Source: Lawsonibacter asaccharolyticus (lineage in GTDB: Bacteria > Bacillota > Clostridia > Oscillospirales > Oscillospiraceae). From it: a DNA stretch of 64,000 nucleotides. Each line of letters begins with the position of its first letter. The stretch's first letter is position 1. A program made the position numbers and the translations under genes. The notes under the pieces are model-generated. The model had not been told where the DNA came from, searched no databases, and worked only from the letters and a program-made list of their open reading frames with translations. Of this stretch, positions 35,570-44,581 are shown in pieces. The stretch spans positions 1,984,001-2,048,000 of the forward strand of contig BFBT01000001.1 of assembly GCA_003112755.1 (NCBI GenBank), written 5' to 3'.

Positions 35570-36427
35570 TCAGTTGACCAGCATGGTGCCGATGCCCTCG
35601 TTGGAGAGCAGCTCGATGAGGATGGAATGGGGGACGCGGCCGTCCAGGATGATGGCGGACTTGACGCCAGAGCGGACCGCCTCCACGCAGCAGTCCACCT
35701 TGGGGATCATGCCGCCGGAGATGACCCCCTCCCGGACAAGGGCGGGGACTTGGGAGAGCTGGAGCTCCGGGATCAGGGTACGCTCATCCTTCGGGTCCCG
35801 CAGCAGCCCCCGCACATCGGTGAGCAGGATCAGCTTCTCCGCCCCCAGTGCCACCGCCAGCTTGGCGGCCGCCGTGTCGGCGTTGATGTTGTAGGAGGTC
35901 TCCGCATCCGTCCCCAGGGCCACGGTGGACACTACGGGGATGTAGTTGTTGTCCAGCGCGTCGTTGACCGGGGTGGGGTCTACCTTGGTGATCTCCCCCA
36001 CCAGGCCGAATCTCTCGTCCAGAAGACGGGCCTGGAACAGCGCGCCGTCCAGGCCGCACAGGCCCAGGGCCCGGCCGCCCAGGCGGTTCAGGGTGGCCAC
36101 CAGATTCTTGTTCACCCGGCCGCACAGCACCTGCTGTACCACATCCATGGTCTCCTCATCGGTGTAGCGCAGGCCGTCCACAAATCGGGACTCCTTGCCC
36201 GTCTTTTTCAGCATCTCGCTGATCTCAGGTCCGCCGCCGTGGACAACCACCACCCGCAGCCCCACCAGGTGGAGCAGGATGATGTCGGAGATCACGGCCT
36301 GCCGCAGCTCGTCGGAGATCATGGCGTTGCCGCCGTACTTGACCACAATGGTCTTGCCATAATATTTCTGGATATAGGGCAGCGCCTCGGCCAGCACCTG
36401 GGCGCGGTCCACTTCATTGAAGGACAT
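35570..36427 (-). CDS. argB: acetylglutamate kinase
   Basis: 285 residues: VVKYGGNAM phosphate loop, the VVVHGGGPEIS substrate loop, ITKVDPTPVN, NINADTAAAKLAVALGAEKLILLTD cut here to NINADTAAAKLA and KLILLTDVRG. It phosphorylates N-acetylglutamate. The N-terminal extension is of the type found in arginine-sensitive enzymes, with a short helix (MSFNEVDRAQVLAEALPYI), so feedback by arginine is plausible. It follows argJ by 92 bases and precedes argD by 27. Confidence 0.96.
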   Translation of the reverse strand: MSFNEVDRAQVLAEALPYIQKYYGKTIVVKYGGNAMISDELRQAVISDIILLHLVGLRVVVVHGGGPEISEMLKKTGKESRFVDGLRYTDEETMDVVQQVLCGRVNKNLVATLNRLGGRALGLCGLDGALFQARLLDERFGLVGEITKVDPTPVNDALDNNYIPVVSTVALGTDAETSYNINADTAAAKLAVALGAEKLILLTDVRGLLRDPKDERTLIPELQLSQVPALVREGVISGGMIPKVDCCVEAVRSGVKSAIILDGRVPHSILIELLSNEGIGTMLVN

Positions 36428-36519
36428 GCGTATTCCCCCTCAAACAGTAAAATATGGGGAGGGAGGAGCCGGAGCACATGGCGGCGCTCCCCGTGCCTCC
36501 CTTCCCTCTGGGCCAGGGA

Positions 36520-37740
36520 TCAGGTGCGATAGTCTCCATTGATCTTCACGTAGTCATAGGTGAGGTCACAGCCCCAGCACTCGGCAGCCTCGTCCCCCTC
36601 GTGCAAGTCCACAAGGATGACCACTTCCTTCTCGCTGAGAATGCGCTTGGCGGCGTCCTCGTCAAAGGGCAGGCCGTCCCCCTGCCGGCAGACCGGGACG
36701 GAACCCGCCTGGGACTGGAAGGTGACGTCCACATGCTCGGGGCGGAAGGGGGCCTTGGAGTAGCCCATGGCGCACAGCACCCGCCCCCAGTTAGCATCGG
36801 AACCGAACATGGCGGCCTTCACCAGGGAGGAGCCGACCACCGCCTTGGCCAGGCGCTCGGCGCTCTCCTCACTGCGGGCGCCGGTCATCCTGCAGGTGAC
36901 CAGCTTGCTGGCCCCCTCGCCGTCCCCGGCAATGGAGCGGGCCAGCTGGCGGCAGAGCTCCTCCAGGGCGGCCAGGAAGGCGGAGTAGTCCTCGTCCTTC
37001 CACTCGATGAGGGGGTTGCCGGCCATACCGTTGGCCAGGGCCAGACACATGTCGTTGGTGGAGGTGTCCCCGTCCACCGTTACCCGGTTGAAGGTGCGGG
37101 CCACTACCTCCCGCAGAGCGTCCTCCAGCATCTCGTGGGTGATGGCACAGTCGGTGGTGATGAAGCAGAGCATGGTGCCCATGTTGGGGTGGATCATACC
37201 GGAGCCCTTGGCGATGGCACCCAGGGTGACCTCTTTTCCACCCAGGGTGAGGGAGAAGGCCAGCTCCTTCTTCACCGTGTCGGTGGTCATGATGGCCCGG
37301 GCCGCATCCTCGGAGCCCTCCGGGCCCAGCTTGGCCGCCAGGGCGGGCATCCCGGCCTGGATGGCGGTGATGTTGATGGTCTGGCCGATGACGCCTGTAG
37401 AGGCCACGGCAAAATCCTCGGGGGCCCGGCCGGTGGCCTGGGCGGCGGCCAGACACATGGCCTGGGCGTTCTCGTGGCTCATGGGACAGCAGGCGTTGGC
37501 GTTGCCGCTGTTTGCTACCACGCCCCAGGCTACCCCGTTCTCCAGGTGGTCCATGGTGACGTACAGGGGGGCCGCCTTCACCCGGTTGAGGGTATAGGTG
37601 GCAGCGGCGGTACACTCCTTCTCAGAGAGGATCAGGGCGAGGTCGTTTTTATCCGGGCTGCTGCTGGCCTTGACGCCGCAGTGGACGCCGGCGGCCACGA
37701 AGCCCTTTGCGGCGCAGACGCCGCCAGATACCTGTTTCAT
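36520..37740 (-). CDS. argJ: bifunctional glutamate N-acetyltransferase / ornithine acetyltransferase
   Basis: A 406-residue Ntn-type protein that cuts itself before the threonine in ASTGVIGQ to give two chains; that Thr is the nucleophile. GNANACCP and KGSGMIHPNMGTML are other family marks. It moves the acetyl group from acetylornithine to glutamate, closing the acetyl cycle, and can often use acetyl-CoA as well. Presence of argJ and absence of argA/argE in the cluster implies the cyclic pathway. Confidence 0.95.
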   Translation of the reverse strand: MKQVSGGVCAAKGFVAAGVHCGVKASSSPDKNDLALILSEKECTAAATYTLNRVKAAPLYVTMDHLENGVAWGVVANSGNANACCPMSHENAQAMCLAAAQATGRAPEDFAVASTGVIGQTINITAIQAGMPALAAKLGPEGSEDAARAIMTTDTVKKELAFSLTLGGKEVTLGAIAKGSGMIHPNMGTMLCFITTDCAITHEMLEDALREVVARTFNRVTVDGDTSTNDMCLALANGMAGNPLIEWKDEDYSAFLAALEELCRQLARSIAGDGEGASKLVTCRMTGARSEESAERLAKAVVGSSLVKAAMFGSDANWGRVLCAMGYSKAPFRPEHVDVTFQSQAGSVPVCRQGDGLPFDEDAAKRILSEKEVVILVDLHEGDEAAECWGCDLTYDYVKINGDYRT

Positions 37741-37880
37741 AGCTGTACAGACTTCCTTTCCAGCAAAGTGCCCCAGAAGGGGGAAGGGAAATTCTCAGTT
37801 CCATTAAACCGCCGGTCCGGGGCTTTCGTCAAGTCCCGGACCAGAAATTTCAGAAAAAAGAGGGAGAATGGCCGCCTATT

Positions 37881-38822
37881 TCAGCTCAGGCTCAGCCCTT
37901 CGGTCTCCTCAAAGCCCAGCATCAGATTCATGTTCTGCACCGCGGCGCCGCTGGCACCCTTGCCCAGATTGTCGAAGAGGGCCGTCACCGTCAGCTGGCC
38001 GTCGTTGCCCGCCACGGTGAGGGTCAGGTCATCGTCCCCGGCCTTGCCCGCGCCATAGAGCTTGCCGTCGGCTCCCTCAGGGGCCACGCGGACCAGCTTC
38101 TGCCCGGCGTAGTAGTCGGAGAGGGCCTTCCACACGTCGTGGAGGCTGCTCACACCCCGCAGCTGAGACAGGTGCAGGGGTACGGTGGTGGCCATACCCT
38201 TGTAATAGTCGTCCACAATGGGGCTGAACACCGGCGGACAGCTGAGGCCGCAGCGGACCTGCATCTCCGGCAGGTGCTTGTGGCTCTGGGTGATGCCATA
38301 GATGGCGGGGCTGCTCAAAAGGTCCTCCCGCCCCTCTGCCTCATACTGGGCAATCATCTTCTTCCCGCCGCCGGAATAGCCGGTGAGGGAGAAGCAGCTG
38401 AGAGGCGTGTCGGCGGGCAGGATGCCCATGCCCACCAGGGGATAGACAATGCTGATGAACCCGGTGGCGTGGCAGCCGGGGTTCGAGACCCGCATGCTCT
38501 CGCAGATCTGCGCCCGGTGGAGCTTGGACAGCTCCGCAAAGCCGTAGGCCCAGCCGGGGGCGGTGCGGTGGGCGGTGGAGGCGTCGATCACCTTGGTGTT
38601 CCCGTTCTCAATAAGGGAGACCGCCTCCACGGCGGCAGCGTCGGGCAGGCACAGAAAGACCAGGTCAGCGGCGTTGAGGAACTTGCGCCGCTCCTCGGTG
38701 TCCTTCCGCTTGTCCTCGTCAATGAGCAGCAGCTCCAGATCGTCCCGGCCGCCCAGCCGTTCATAGATCTGCAGGCCTGTGGTGCCCTCCTTGCCGTCAA
38801 TATAGATCTTGGGTTTGTTCAT
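37881..38822 (-). CDS. argC: N-acetyl-gamma-glutamyl-phosphate reductase, short (type 2) form
   Basis: 313 residues from ATG 38822 behind aggtgg. NAD(P) site KIYIDGKEGTTGLQIYERL cut to DGKEGTTGLQI; catalytic Cys in VSNPGCHATGF; later GVSSLHDVW. The first residues and the length fit the type 2 ArgC family rather than the ~345-residue type 1 enzyme usual in Firmicutes. A 140-base gap to argJ contains an 8-bp GGTCCGGG/CCCGGACC hairpin (37814-37842). Confidence 0.93.
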   Translation of the reverse strand: MNKPKIYIDGKEGTTGLQIYERLGGRDDLELLLIDEDKRKDTEERRKFLNAADLVFLCLPDAAAVEAVSLIENGNTKVIDASTAHRTAPGWAYGFAELSKLHRAQICESMRVSNPGCHATGFISIVYPLVGMGILPADTPLSCFSLTGYSGGGKKMIAQYEAEGREDLLSSPAIYGITQSHKHLPEMQVRCGLSCPPVFSPIVDDYYKGMATTVPLHLSQLRGVSSLHDVWKALSDYYAGQKLVRVAPEGADGKLYGAGKAGDDDLTLTVAGNDGQLTVTALFDNLGKGASGAAVQNMNLMLGFEETEGLSLS

Positions 38823-38942
38823 AAGGACCACCTGATTTTTGAAAGATAAGTTCCGATCGTCTGTGTGTCCTGCCCCGCGGGAGAGGGGAGCACAAAAAGG
38901 CCCCCGCCAGGAACACAAAAGGAAATGGGGGAGGAATAGAAG

Positions 38943-40322
38943 TCAGCTCCGCTGCGCAAGGAATCCCTCGATATTGGAGATCTGCTTCTCCACGCTCTCC
39001 CGGGCGGGACCGCCGTAGACGCTCCGGCCGTTGACGCAGGTCTTTAACTCCAGGGCCTTGTACACATCCTCGTCAAACAGTCCGGAGATGGCCCGGAAGT
39101 CCTTCAGGGTCAAGGTGTCCAGGGTGTCCCCGGTCTTGATGCACAGGTTGACCAGACGGCCCACGATCATATAGGCCTCCCGGAAGGGCAGGCCCTTCTT
39201 GACCAGGTAGTCGGCGCAGTCGGTGGCGTTGATGAAGCCGCCGGCCGCCGCCTTGGCCATGTTTTTGGGGCGCACCGTCAGGGTGTCCACCATGGCGGCG
39301 AAGACGGGCAGGCACAGCTCCACCGTGTCCACGGCGTCGAACAGGGCCTCCTTGTCCTCCTGCATGTCCTTGTTGTAGGCCAGGGGCAGGCCCTTCATCA
39401 TGGTCAGCAGGGTGACCAGATCGCCGTACACCCGGCCCGTCTTGCCCCGGACCAGCTCGGCCACGTCAGGGTTCTTCTTCTGGGGCATGATGGAGGAGCC
39501 GGTGGAGTAGGCGTCGTCCAGGTCCACGAACTTGAACTCCCAGGAGCACCAGAGGATGATCTCCTCGGAGAACCGGGACAGATGCATCATCAGGATGGAC
39601 AGGGCGGAGAGCAGTTCGATCACATAGTCCCGGTCAGAGACGGAATCCATGGAGTTGTCGGTGGGCTTTTTGAAGCCCAGGGCCTGGGCGGTGGCGAAGC
39701 GGTCCACCGGATAGGTGGAGGTAGCCAGGGCGCCCGCGCCCAGGGGGCACTCGTCCAGCCGCTCCAGACAGTCCTCCAGCCGGGTCACGTCCCGCTTGAA
39801 CATGTTGGCGTAGGCCATCATGTAGTGGGCGAAGGTGGTAGGCTGGGCCCGCTGGAGGTGGGTGTAGCCGGGCATCACGGTGTCCAGATGGGCCTTGGCC
39901 TTCTTCACCAGGACCCGCTCCAGATCCAGCACCTTGCCGATAAGGACGGGAATCTCCTCCTTCACATACAGACGGGTGTCCACCGCCACCTGGTCATTTC
40001 GGCTGCGGGCGGTGTGGAGACGCTTGCCCGCATCGCCGATGCGCTGGGTGAGCATGGCTTCGATGTTCATGTGGATGTCCTCGTTGTCCAGGGAGAACTC
40101 CACACCATCCCCTTCGATCTCGGAGAGGATGGTCTTGAGACCGTTGATGATCTTCTCCGCCTCGTGCTCCTCGATGATGCCCTGCCGGCCCAGCATGGCG
40201 GCGTGCGCCATGGAGCCCTGGATGTCCTGCTTATACAGCCGGGCGTCGAACCCGATGGAGGAGTTGAAGTCGTTTACTAAGGTGTCGGTCTCTTTCTGAA
40301 ACCGGCCGGCCCAAAGTTTCAT
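38943..40322 (-). CDS. argH: argininosuccinate lyase
   Basis: 459 residues of the fumarase/aspartase superfamily; the signature loop GSSIMPQKKNPD carries the catalytic Ser. KLWAGRFQKETD at the N-terminus and HTARSRNDQVA are also typical. It splits argininosuccinate into arginine and fumarate. It lies between argG and argC; the gap to argG contains a 114-bp inverted-repeat element. Confidence 0.97.
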   Translation of the reverse strand: MKLWAGRFQKETDTLVNDFNSSIGFDARLYKQDIQGSMAHAAMLGRQGIIEEHEAEKIINGLKTILSEIEGDGVEFSLDNEDIHMNIEAMLTQRIGDAGKRLHTARSRNDQVAVDTRLYVKEEIPVLIGKVLDLERVLVKKAKAHLDTVMPGYTHLQRAQPTTFAHYMMAYANMFKRDVTRLEDCLERLDECPLGAGALATSTYPVDRFATAQALGFKKPTDNSMDSVSDRDYVIELLSALSILMMHLSRFSEEIILWCSWEFKFVDLDDAYSTGSSIMPQKKNPDVAELVRGKTGRVYGDLVTLLTMMKGLPLAYNKDMQEDKEALFDAVDTVELCLPVFAAMVDTLTVRPKNMAKAAAGGFINATDCADYLVKKGLPFREAYMIVGRLVNLCIKTGDTLDTLTLKDFRAISGLFDEDVYKALELKTCVNGRSVYGGPARESVEKQISNIEGFLAQRS

Positions 40323-40336
40323 ATTGAATCGCTCCT

Positions 40337-40450
40337 TAATTAGGAATGAGGAATTAGGAATTAGAAATTGAGGGGTCCGGCGAAGCCAGACGGCTTGAAT
40401 TTCATTCGCCGCAGGCGAATCCGTTTATTCCTCATTCCTAATTCCTAATT
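40337..40450. repeat. MITE-like inverted-repeat element between argG and argH
   Basis: Left arm (40338-40363) and right arm (40427-40450) are inverted copies built of 7-base units ATTAGGA/ATGAGGA and TCCTAAT/TCCTCAT. The centre holds a second palindrome ATTCGCCGCAGGCGAAT (40404-40420). There is no coding frame. The whole is AT-rich inside a GC-rich operon and would form a long hairpin in the argG-argH message. Confidence 0.8.
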
Positions 40451-40455
40451 GAAAT

Positions 40456-41673
<1,218 letters not shown>

Positions 41674-41841
41674 AGTTCATTTCCTCCCGATTATGGGCGG
41701 GCGTGGGGCCGGATCAGGGCCGCCGCAGCTCCGCATCATTCAATGTTAAGGGAAGTCTACCACCGTTTAAAGCAAAAAGCAAGTGCTGAATCGTATGATT
41801 ATCCAGAAACGACAAAAAATATTCCGTTTACTTTCACCAAA

Positions 41842-41859
41842 AATGAATATTATGCAAAG
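41842..41859 (-). promoter_or_regulatory. candidate ArgR operator (ARG box)
   Basis: AATGAATATTATGCAAAG resembles the bacterial ARG box (core TGAAT-AT-rich-ATTCA). A second half-like site AATGAATAAAT lies at 41863-41873. The position is upstream of argG, but a sure promoter could not be placed, and no argR gene is in the window. Confidence 0.35.
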
Positions 41860-41883
41860 AAAAATGAATAAATAGGTATAAAA

Positions 41884-41908
41884 ATCGTGCATCCGGGGGA
41901 TGCACGAT
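41884..41908 (-). terminator. terminator of the phosphoribosyltransferase-like gene
   Basis: 11-bp stem ATCGTGCATCC / GGATGCACGAT with a 3-nt loop; TTTTTATA follows on the minus strand. Confidence 0.88.
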
Positions 41909-41920
41909 AGCAAGCGTGGG

Positions 41921-42556
41921 TCACAGCATGGACAGGCCGAAACTGTTGGCCAGGGCATCGATCTTCTGGCCGGCCCGGCACATGGGGCACTCCTTGGGGG
42001 AGCTGGAGATATATCCGGCGATGTCGTCAGGGGAGAAAAGACTGTACACCGGGATGCCGTCCACCTGTTCCAGCATGCTGAAGATGGCGGCAATGCCCTG
42101 GACCTTGCCGCCGTAATACTGGACACACTCCAGGGTGCGCCGGGCGCTCTTGCCGGAGTTGACGGTGGAGATCAGGATCAGCACCTCCCGCCCCACGATC
42201 ATGGGGGTCAGGTTGTCCCGGAAGATCAGCTGCCCGTTGGAGTCATACTCCGGGGTGACTACGTTAATGTTTTTGTTGCTGTTGACGGAAAAGACTTCCT
42301 TTTTGGCCAGGTGGCGGGCGAGGAACGCGCCGATGACCTCGCTCCCGTCCAGACATACGATGGTGTCCACCCCCTTGTCATAGGCGTAGTTCTGGGCCAG
42401 GGTCATGGCAGCTTCCCGGGCCATGGTGAACTCGTGCTTCATGCGGGTGATGTCGATGTAGTGGCTGTTGTGGGAGTGCCGGGTGGCAAAATGCCCCTGG
42501 AAGACCGACACCTCAAGCTGGGGGTTGAATCTCGATGTAAGCTGGATCGCGTTCAT
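41921..42556 (-). CDS. phosphoribosyltransferase-like protein
   Basis: 211 residues, ATG 42556 (gggagg site). The fold resembles type I phosphoribosyltransferases: TMAREAAMTLAQNYAYDK, VDTIVCLDGSEVIGAFLAR, and a PRPP-loop-like VLILISTVNSGKSARRTLE in which the usual acidic pair (DD/ED) is replaced by ST. The C-terminus carries CPMC then AGQKIDALANSFG. Loss of the acidic pair means catalysis is doubtful; it may bind PRPP or a nucleotide as a regulator. Related to orotate phosphoribosyltransferase-like proteins by appearance only. Confidence 0.7.
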   Translation of the reverse strand: MNAIQLTSRFNPQLEVSVFQGHFATRHSHNSHYIDITRMKHEFTMAREAAMTLAQNYAYDKGVDTIVCLDGSEVIGAFLARHLAKKEVFSVNSNKNINVVTPEYDSNGQLIFRDNLTPMIVGREVLILISTVNSGKSARRTLECVQYYGGKVQGIAAIFSMLEQVDGIPVYSLFSPDDIAGYISSSPKECPMCRAGQKIDALANSFGLSML

Positions 42557-42673
42557 ATTCTTACCTCCCGTCTTGTGAAAAGTGTTTGGTATATCCGCTT
42601 TTAATATAACACTGATTGGAGAATATTACAACAGAAAAAAGAGGCATGAGGGAGATCCAGAGCAGATCAAAAG

Positions 42674-42703
42674 CTGCGGCCCCGCCTTCCGGCGGGGCCG
42701 CAG
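42674..42703 (-). terminator. terminator of the DUF4358 lipoprotein gene
   Basis: 13-bp stem CTGCGGCCCCGCC / GGCGGGGCCGCAG, TTCC loop, then CTTTTGAT on the minus strand. Confidence 0.85.
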
Positions 42704-42742
42704 AAAATTTGTCGAAAGCTTGCCCGCAGAAAAGAGCGCGGG

Positions 42743-43258
42743 TCAGCCGGCCTGAAGGGAATCAATGATGGAGTCAAAGACCGTATCCTGGTCCTCACAC
42801 ATCACCATGACCACGGTCCCGTCCTCCAGCGTCTCCAAGCGGGCGTTCTTGGCGACCTCATACTGGTCAGGCAGATACATCTGGAAATTCTGCTGCTGCT
42901 GGTCGATAAAGCCCTGAAGGCCCTCTTTCACTGTGTCCTCGCTGTCCTGTGCGGGCTTGATGACGGCAATGCCGTAGGCCTTGACGTTCATCAGTGACAC
43001 GCTGATGGCAAAGGACTCCATATCCTCGGTGGTGACCCCTAGGAGCTGGAAAGTCATATCCGCCGTGTCGTCATCCGCGGAGCTGAGGATGCTGTTGTAT
43101 TCGTTGTCCTCCTCGCTGCGGGCATCGGTGATGGCAGTGACGAAGCGCTGGGTGCGCTCCTCAGGGGTCAAGCTGTCTGTCTCACCGGTGCCGCCGCCGG
43201 AGCAGGCGGTGAGGGCCAGCAGAGAAAGGGCAAGGATCAGAGTAAAGATTCGTTTCAT
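42743..43258 (-). CDS. DUF4358 domain lipoprotein
   Basis: 171 residues from ATG 43258 (aaggag 8 bases upstream). Signal peptide MKRIFTLILALSLLALTAC with lipobox Cys19, a short glycine linker, then a domain with AYGIAVIKPAQDSEDTVKEG and YEVAKNARLETLEDGTVVMV, cut to key parts: this is the DUF4358 pattern of Clostridia lipoproteins. Function unknown; it should sit on the outer face of the membrane. It is a single-gene unit. Confidence 0.82.
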   Translation of the reverse strand: MKRIFTLILALSLLALTACSGGGTGETDSLTPEERTQRFVTAITDARSEEDNEYNSILSSADDDTADMTFQLLGVTTEDMESFAISVSLMNVKAYGIAVIKPAQDSEDTVKEGLQGFIDQQQQNFQMYLPDQYEVAKNARLETLEDGTVVMVMCEDQDTVFDSIIDSLQAG

Positions 43259-43372
43259 TTGGGTTCTCCTTATTATGATATTTGAGATTTTTGAGGGAAG
43301 TTCCTCTGTACACTCTTTTGGACGACAGGAATTAAGAAAAGTTCCCAGCAAAAAAATATTATTTTGCAAAGA

Positions 43373-43408
43373 AGAGCCTTCGGACGACCGGAGCGGTCCG
43401 AAGGCTCT
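43373..43408 (-). terminator. terminator of the enzyme I-like gene
   Basis: 13-bp stem AGAGCCTTCGGAC / GTCCGAAGGCTCT; TCTTTGC follows on the minus strand. It starts 2 bases after the stop codon. Confidence 0.82.
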
Positions 43409-43409
43409 G

Positions 43410-44165
43410 TTATAACTGATTCGGTGTGGAGAGGCGGATGCTTGGATCAGGAGGGCCCAGACGGGAGAGGATGTCAGGGGTAGGGTCCACATACAGCTTC
43501 TGCGCTCCTCCATCTAGAAGGGCAGTGTGGCCTTCCAGGGAAGCTGAGAGATCGAGCTTCACCAGGGCGGGGATGGAGAGGGCTCGGGACAGGGCAGCGG
43601 CGTGGCTCTGTACACTGCCGCGCATAGCAATAAAGCCCAAAATACAGGAGCGGTCGAGGGTGATGATCTGGCTGGGAGCAAATTCTGTGCTCACCAGGAT
43701 AGAAGGAGAGAAAGAGACGGGGGGCACAGTGCCGCGGCCGGTGAGGATACGGAGCATTCGATCGGAGATGGCCCGGACATCAGAGGCGCGGGCCTGCATA
43801 TAGGGGCTGTCCATCTGCTCAAAGAGGGATACCAGGTGATCCATAGCAGTCTTAGAGGCATGCTCAGCTGTACAGCCGCAGGAAAATATCATGGAGTAGA
43901 CAGTGTCCTGATAGTCTTGGTCATCCAGGAGCATGGCGTGGATGGCAAAAATGGTGGCCAGCTTTTCCCCCACCATCTGGACAGCTTGGTCATAGAGCTG
44001 GGCCAGCTCCAGTACTGCCTGGCGGTGAGCCGTGGAGAAGCGCTCCCACTCCTCTTCTGGCGGGAGGGGAGAATGAGCAGATATCGTCGGCGGTGCGGGC
44101 GTAAGGAAATGAAGAGGGCCGAAAACGACATCAGATGAAATTGACTGTCCGGAGAAGATCTGCAT
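43410..44165 (-). CDS. stand-alone N-terminal domain of PTS enzyme I (PtsI-like)
   Basis: 251 residues. The N-terminus SGQSISSDVVFGPLHFL matches the start of enzyme I, a helical HPr-binding-like part follows (about 38-140), then the swivelling phosphohistidine domain with H188 in RGSVQSHAAALSRALSIPAL. His189 is the active residue in E. coli enzyme I. The C-terminal PEP-binding barrel (about 300 residues) is absent and the gene ends cleanly with a terminator. It cannot take phosphate from PEP alone, so it may be a regulatory or phosphate-relay paralogue, or a remnant. Confidence 0.75.
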   Translation of the reverse strand: MQIFSGQSISSDVVFGPLHFLTPAPPTISAHSPLPPEEEWERFSTAHRQAVLELAQLYDQAVQMVGEKLATIFAIHAMLLDDQDYQDTVYSMIFSCGCTAEHASKTAMDHLVSLFEQMDSPYMQARASDVRAISDRMLRILTGRGTVPPVSFSPSILVSTEFAPSQIITLDRSCILGFIAMRGSVQSHAAALSRALSIPALVKLDLSASLEGHTALLDGGAQKLYVDPTPDILSRLGPPDPSIRLSTPNQL

Positions 44166-44413
44166 GGTTGTTCACCTCTACCCGGCGGGAAGAGCTATCC
44201 GCCGGCCGCATGTGGAAAGGAAAACGGCAGAATTGTTTTATATTCATTATAAGCGTACAGCGGGAATTTGCCTATTGGACAAACTGAATAATTATATGAG
44301 AACTTCCCGCGGAGGGAATCATTGGGAATTTACAAATGCTGGGGTATAAATTTGAATTCCAGTCATCCCCAAAACAGGATGGGAAAGAGGATAAAAAAAT
44401 TTGCGGTAAGGGC
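44166..44413. other. intergenic region without a recognised gene
   Basis: AT-rich stretch between the enzyme I-like gene and the tRNA promoter. A small stem (GCCGGCGG-type, near 44187-44205) is present. No frame with a ribosome site was found. Confidence 0.4.
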
Positions 44414-44441
44414 TTTACATTTTTAATAAATCTGGTATAAT
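44414..44441 (+). promoter_or_regulatory. promoter of the tRNA-Ala transcript
   Basis: TTTACA (44414-44419), 16 bases, TATAAT (44436-44441). Confidence 0.75.
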
Positions 44442-44581
44442 AAAAACCTGTCTAAAGGCTGCCCCCTGCTGTGAAGGGCAGGATGGTCCCATCAACGGCC
44501 TGTCATAAAAACGTGTTTCTTTTGAAGACCGGCATATAAAACAAAGCAAAGTGCTTCAAATTATATAAGATAACTAAATAT
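44442..44581 (+). other. long leader before tRNA-Ala, possible structured RNA
   Basis: About 130 transcribed bases precede the tRNA. It contains CTGCCC...GGGCAG (44460-44483) inside AGGC...GCCT arms (44455-44503). Not a T-box, 6S or SRP RNA that I can recognise. It may only be a processed 5' leader. Confidence 0.35.

Noticed and set aside
34709..38058. Very long plus-strand frames opposite argD, argB and argJ
   Set aside because: They run across three convincing arginine genes on the other strand and show only shadow composition (GVH- and AVQ-rich).
40337..40450. Possible CRISPR-like repeats (ATTAGGA heptamers)
   Set aside because: The units are 7 bases, without spacers, and arranged as an inverted pair; no cas gene is in the window.
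41674..41920. T-box or arginine riboswitch upstream of argG
   Set aside because: No T-box sequence, specifier loop or terminator/antiterminator pair could be found; only a possible ARG box.
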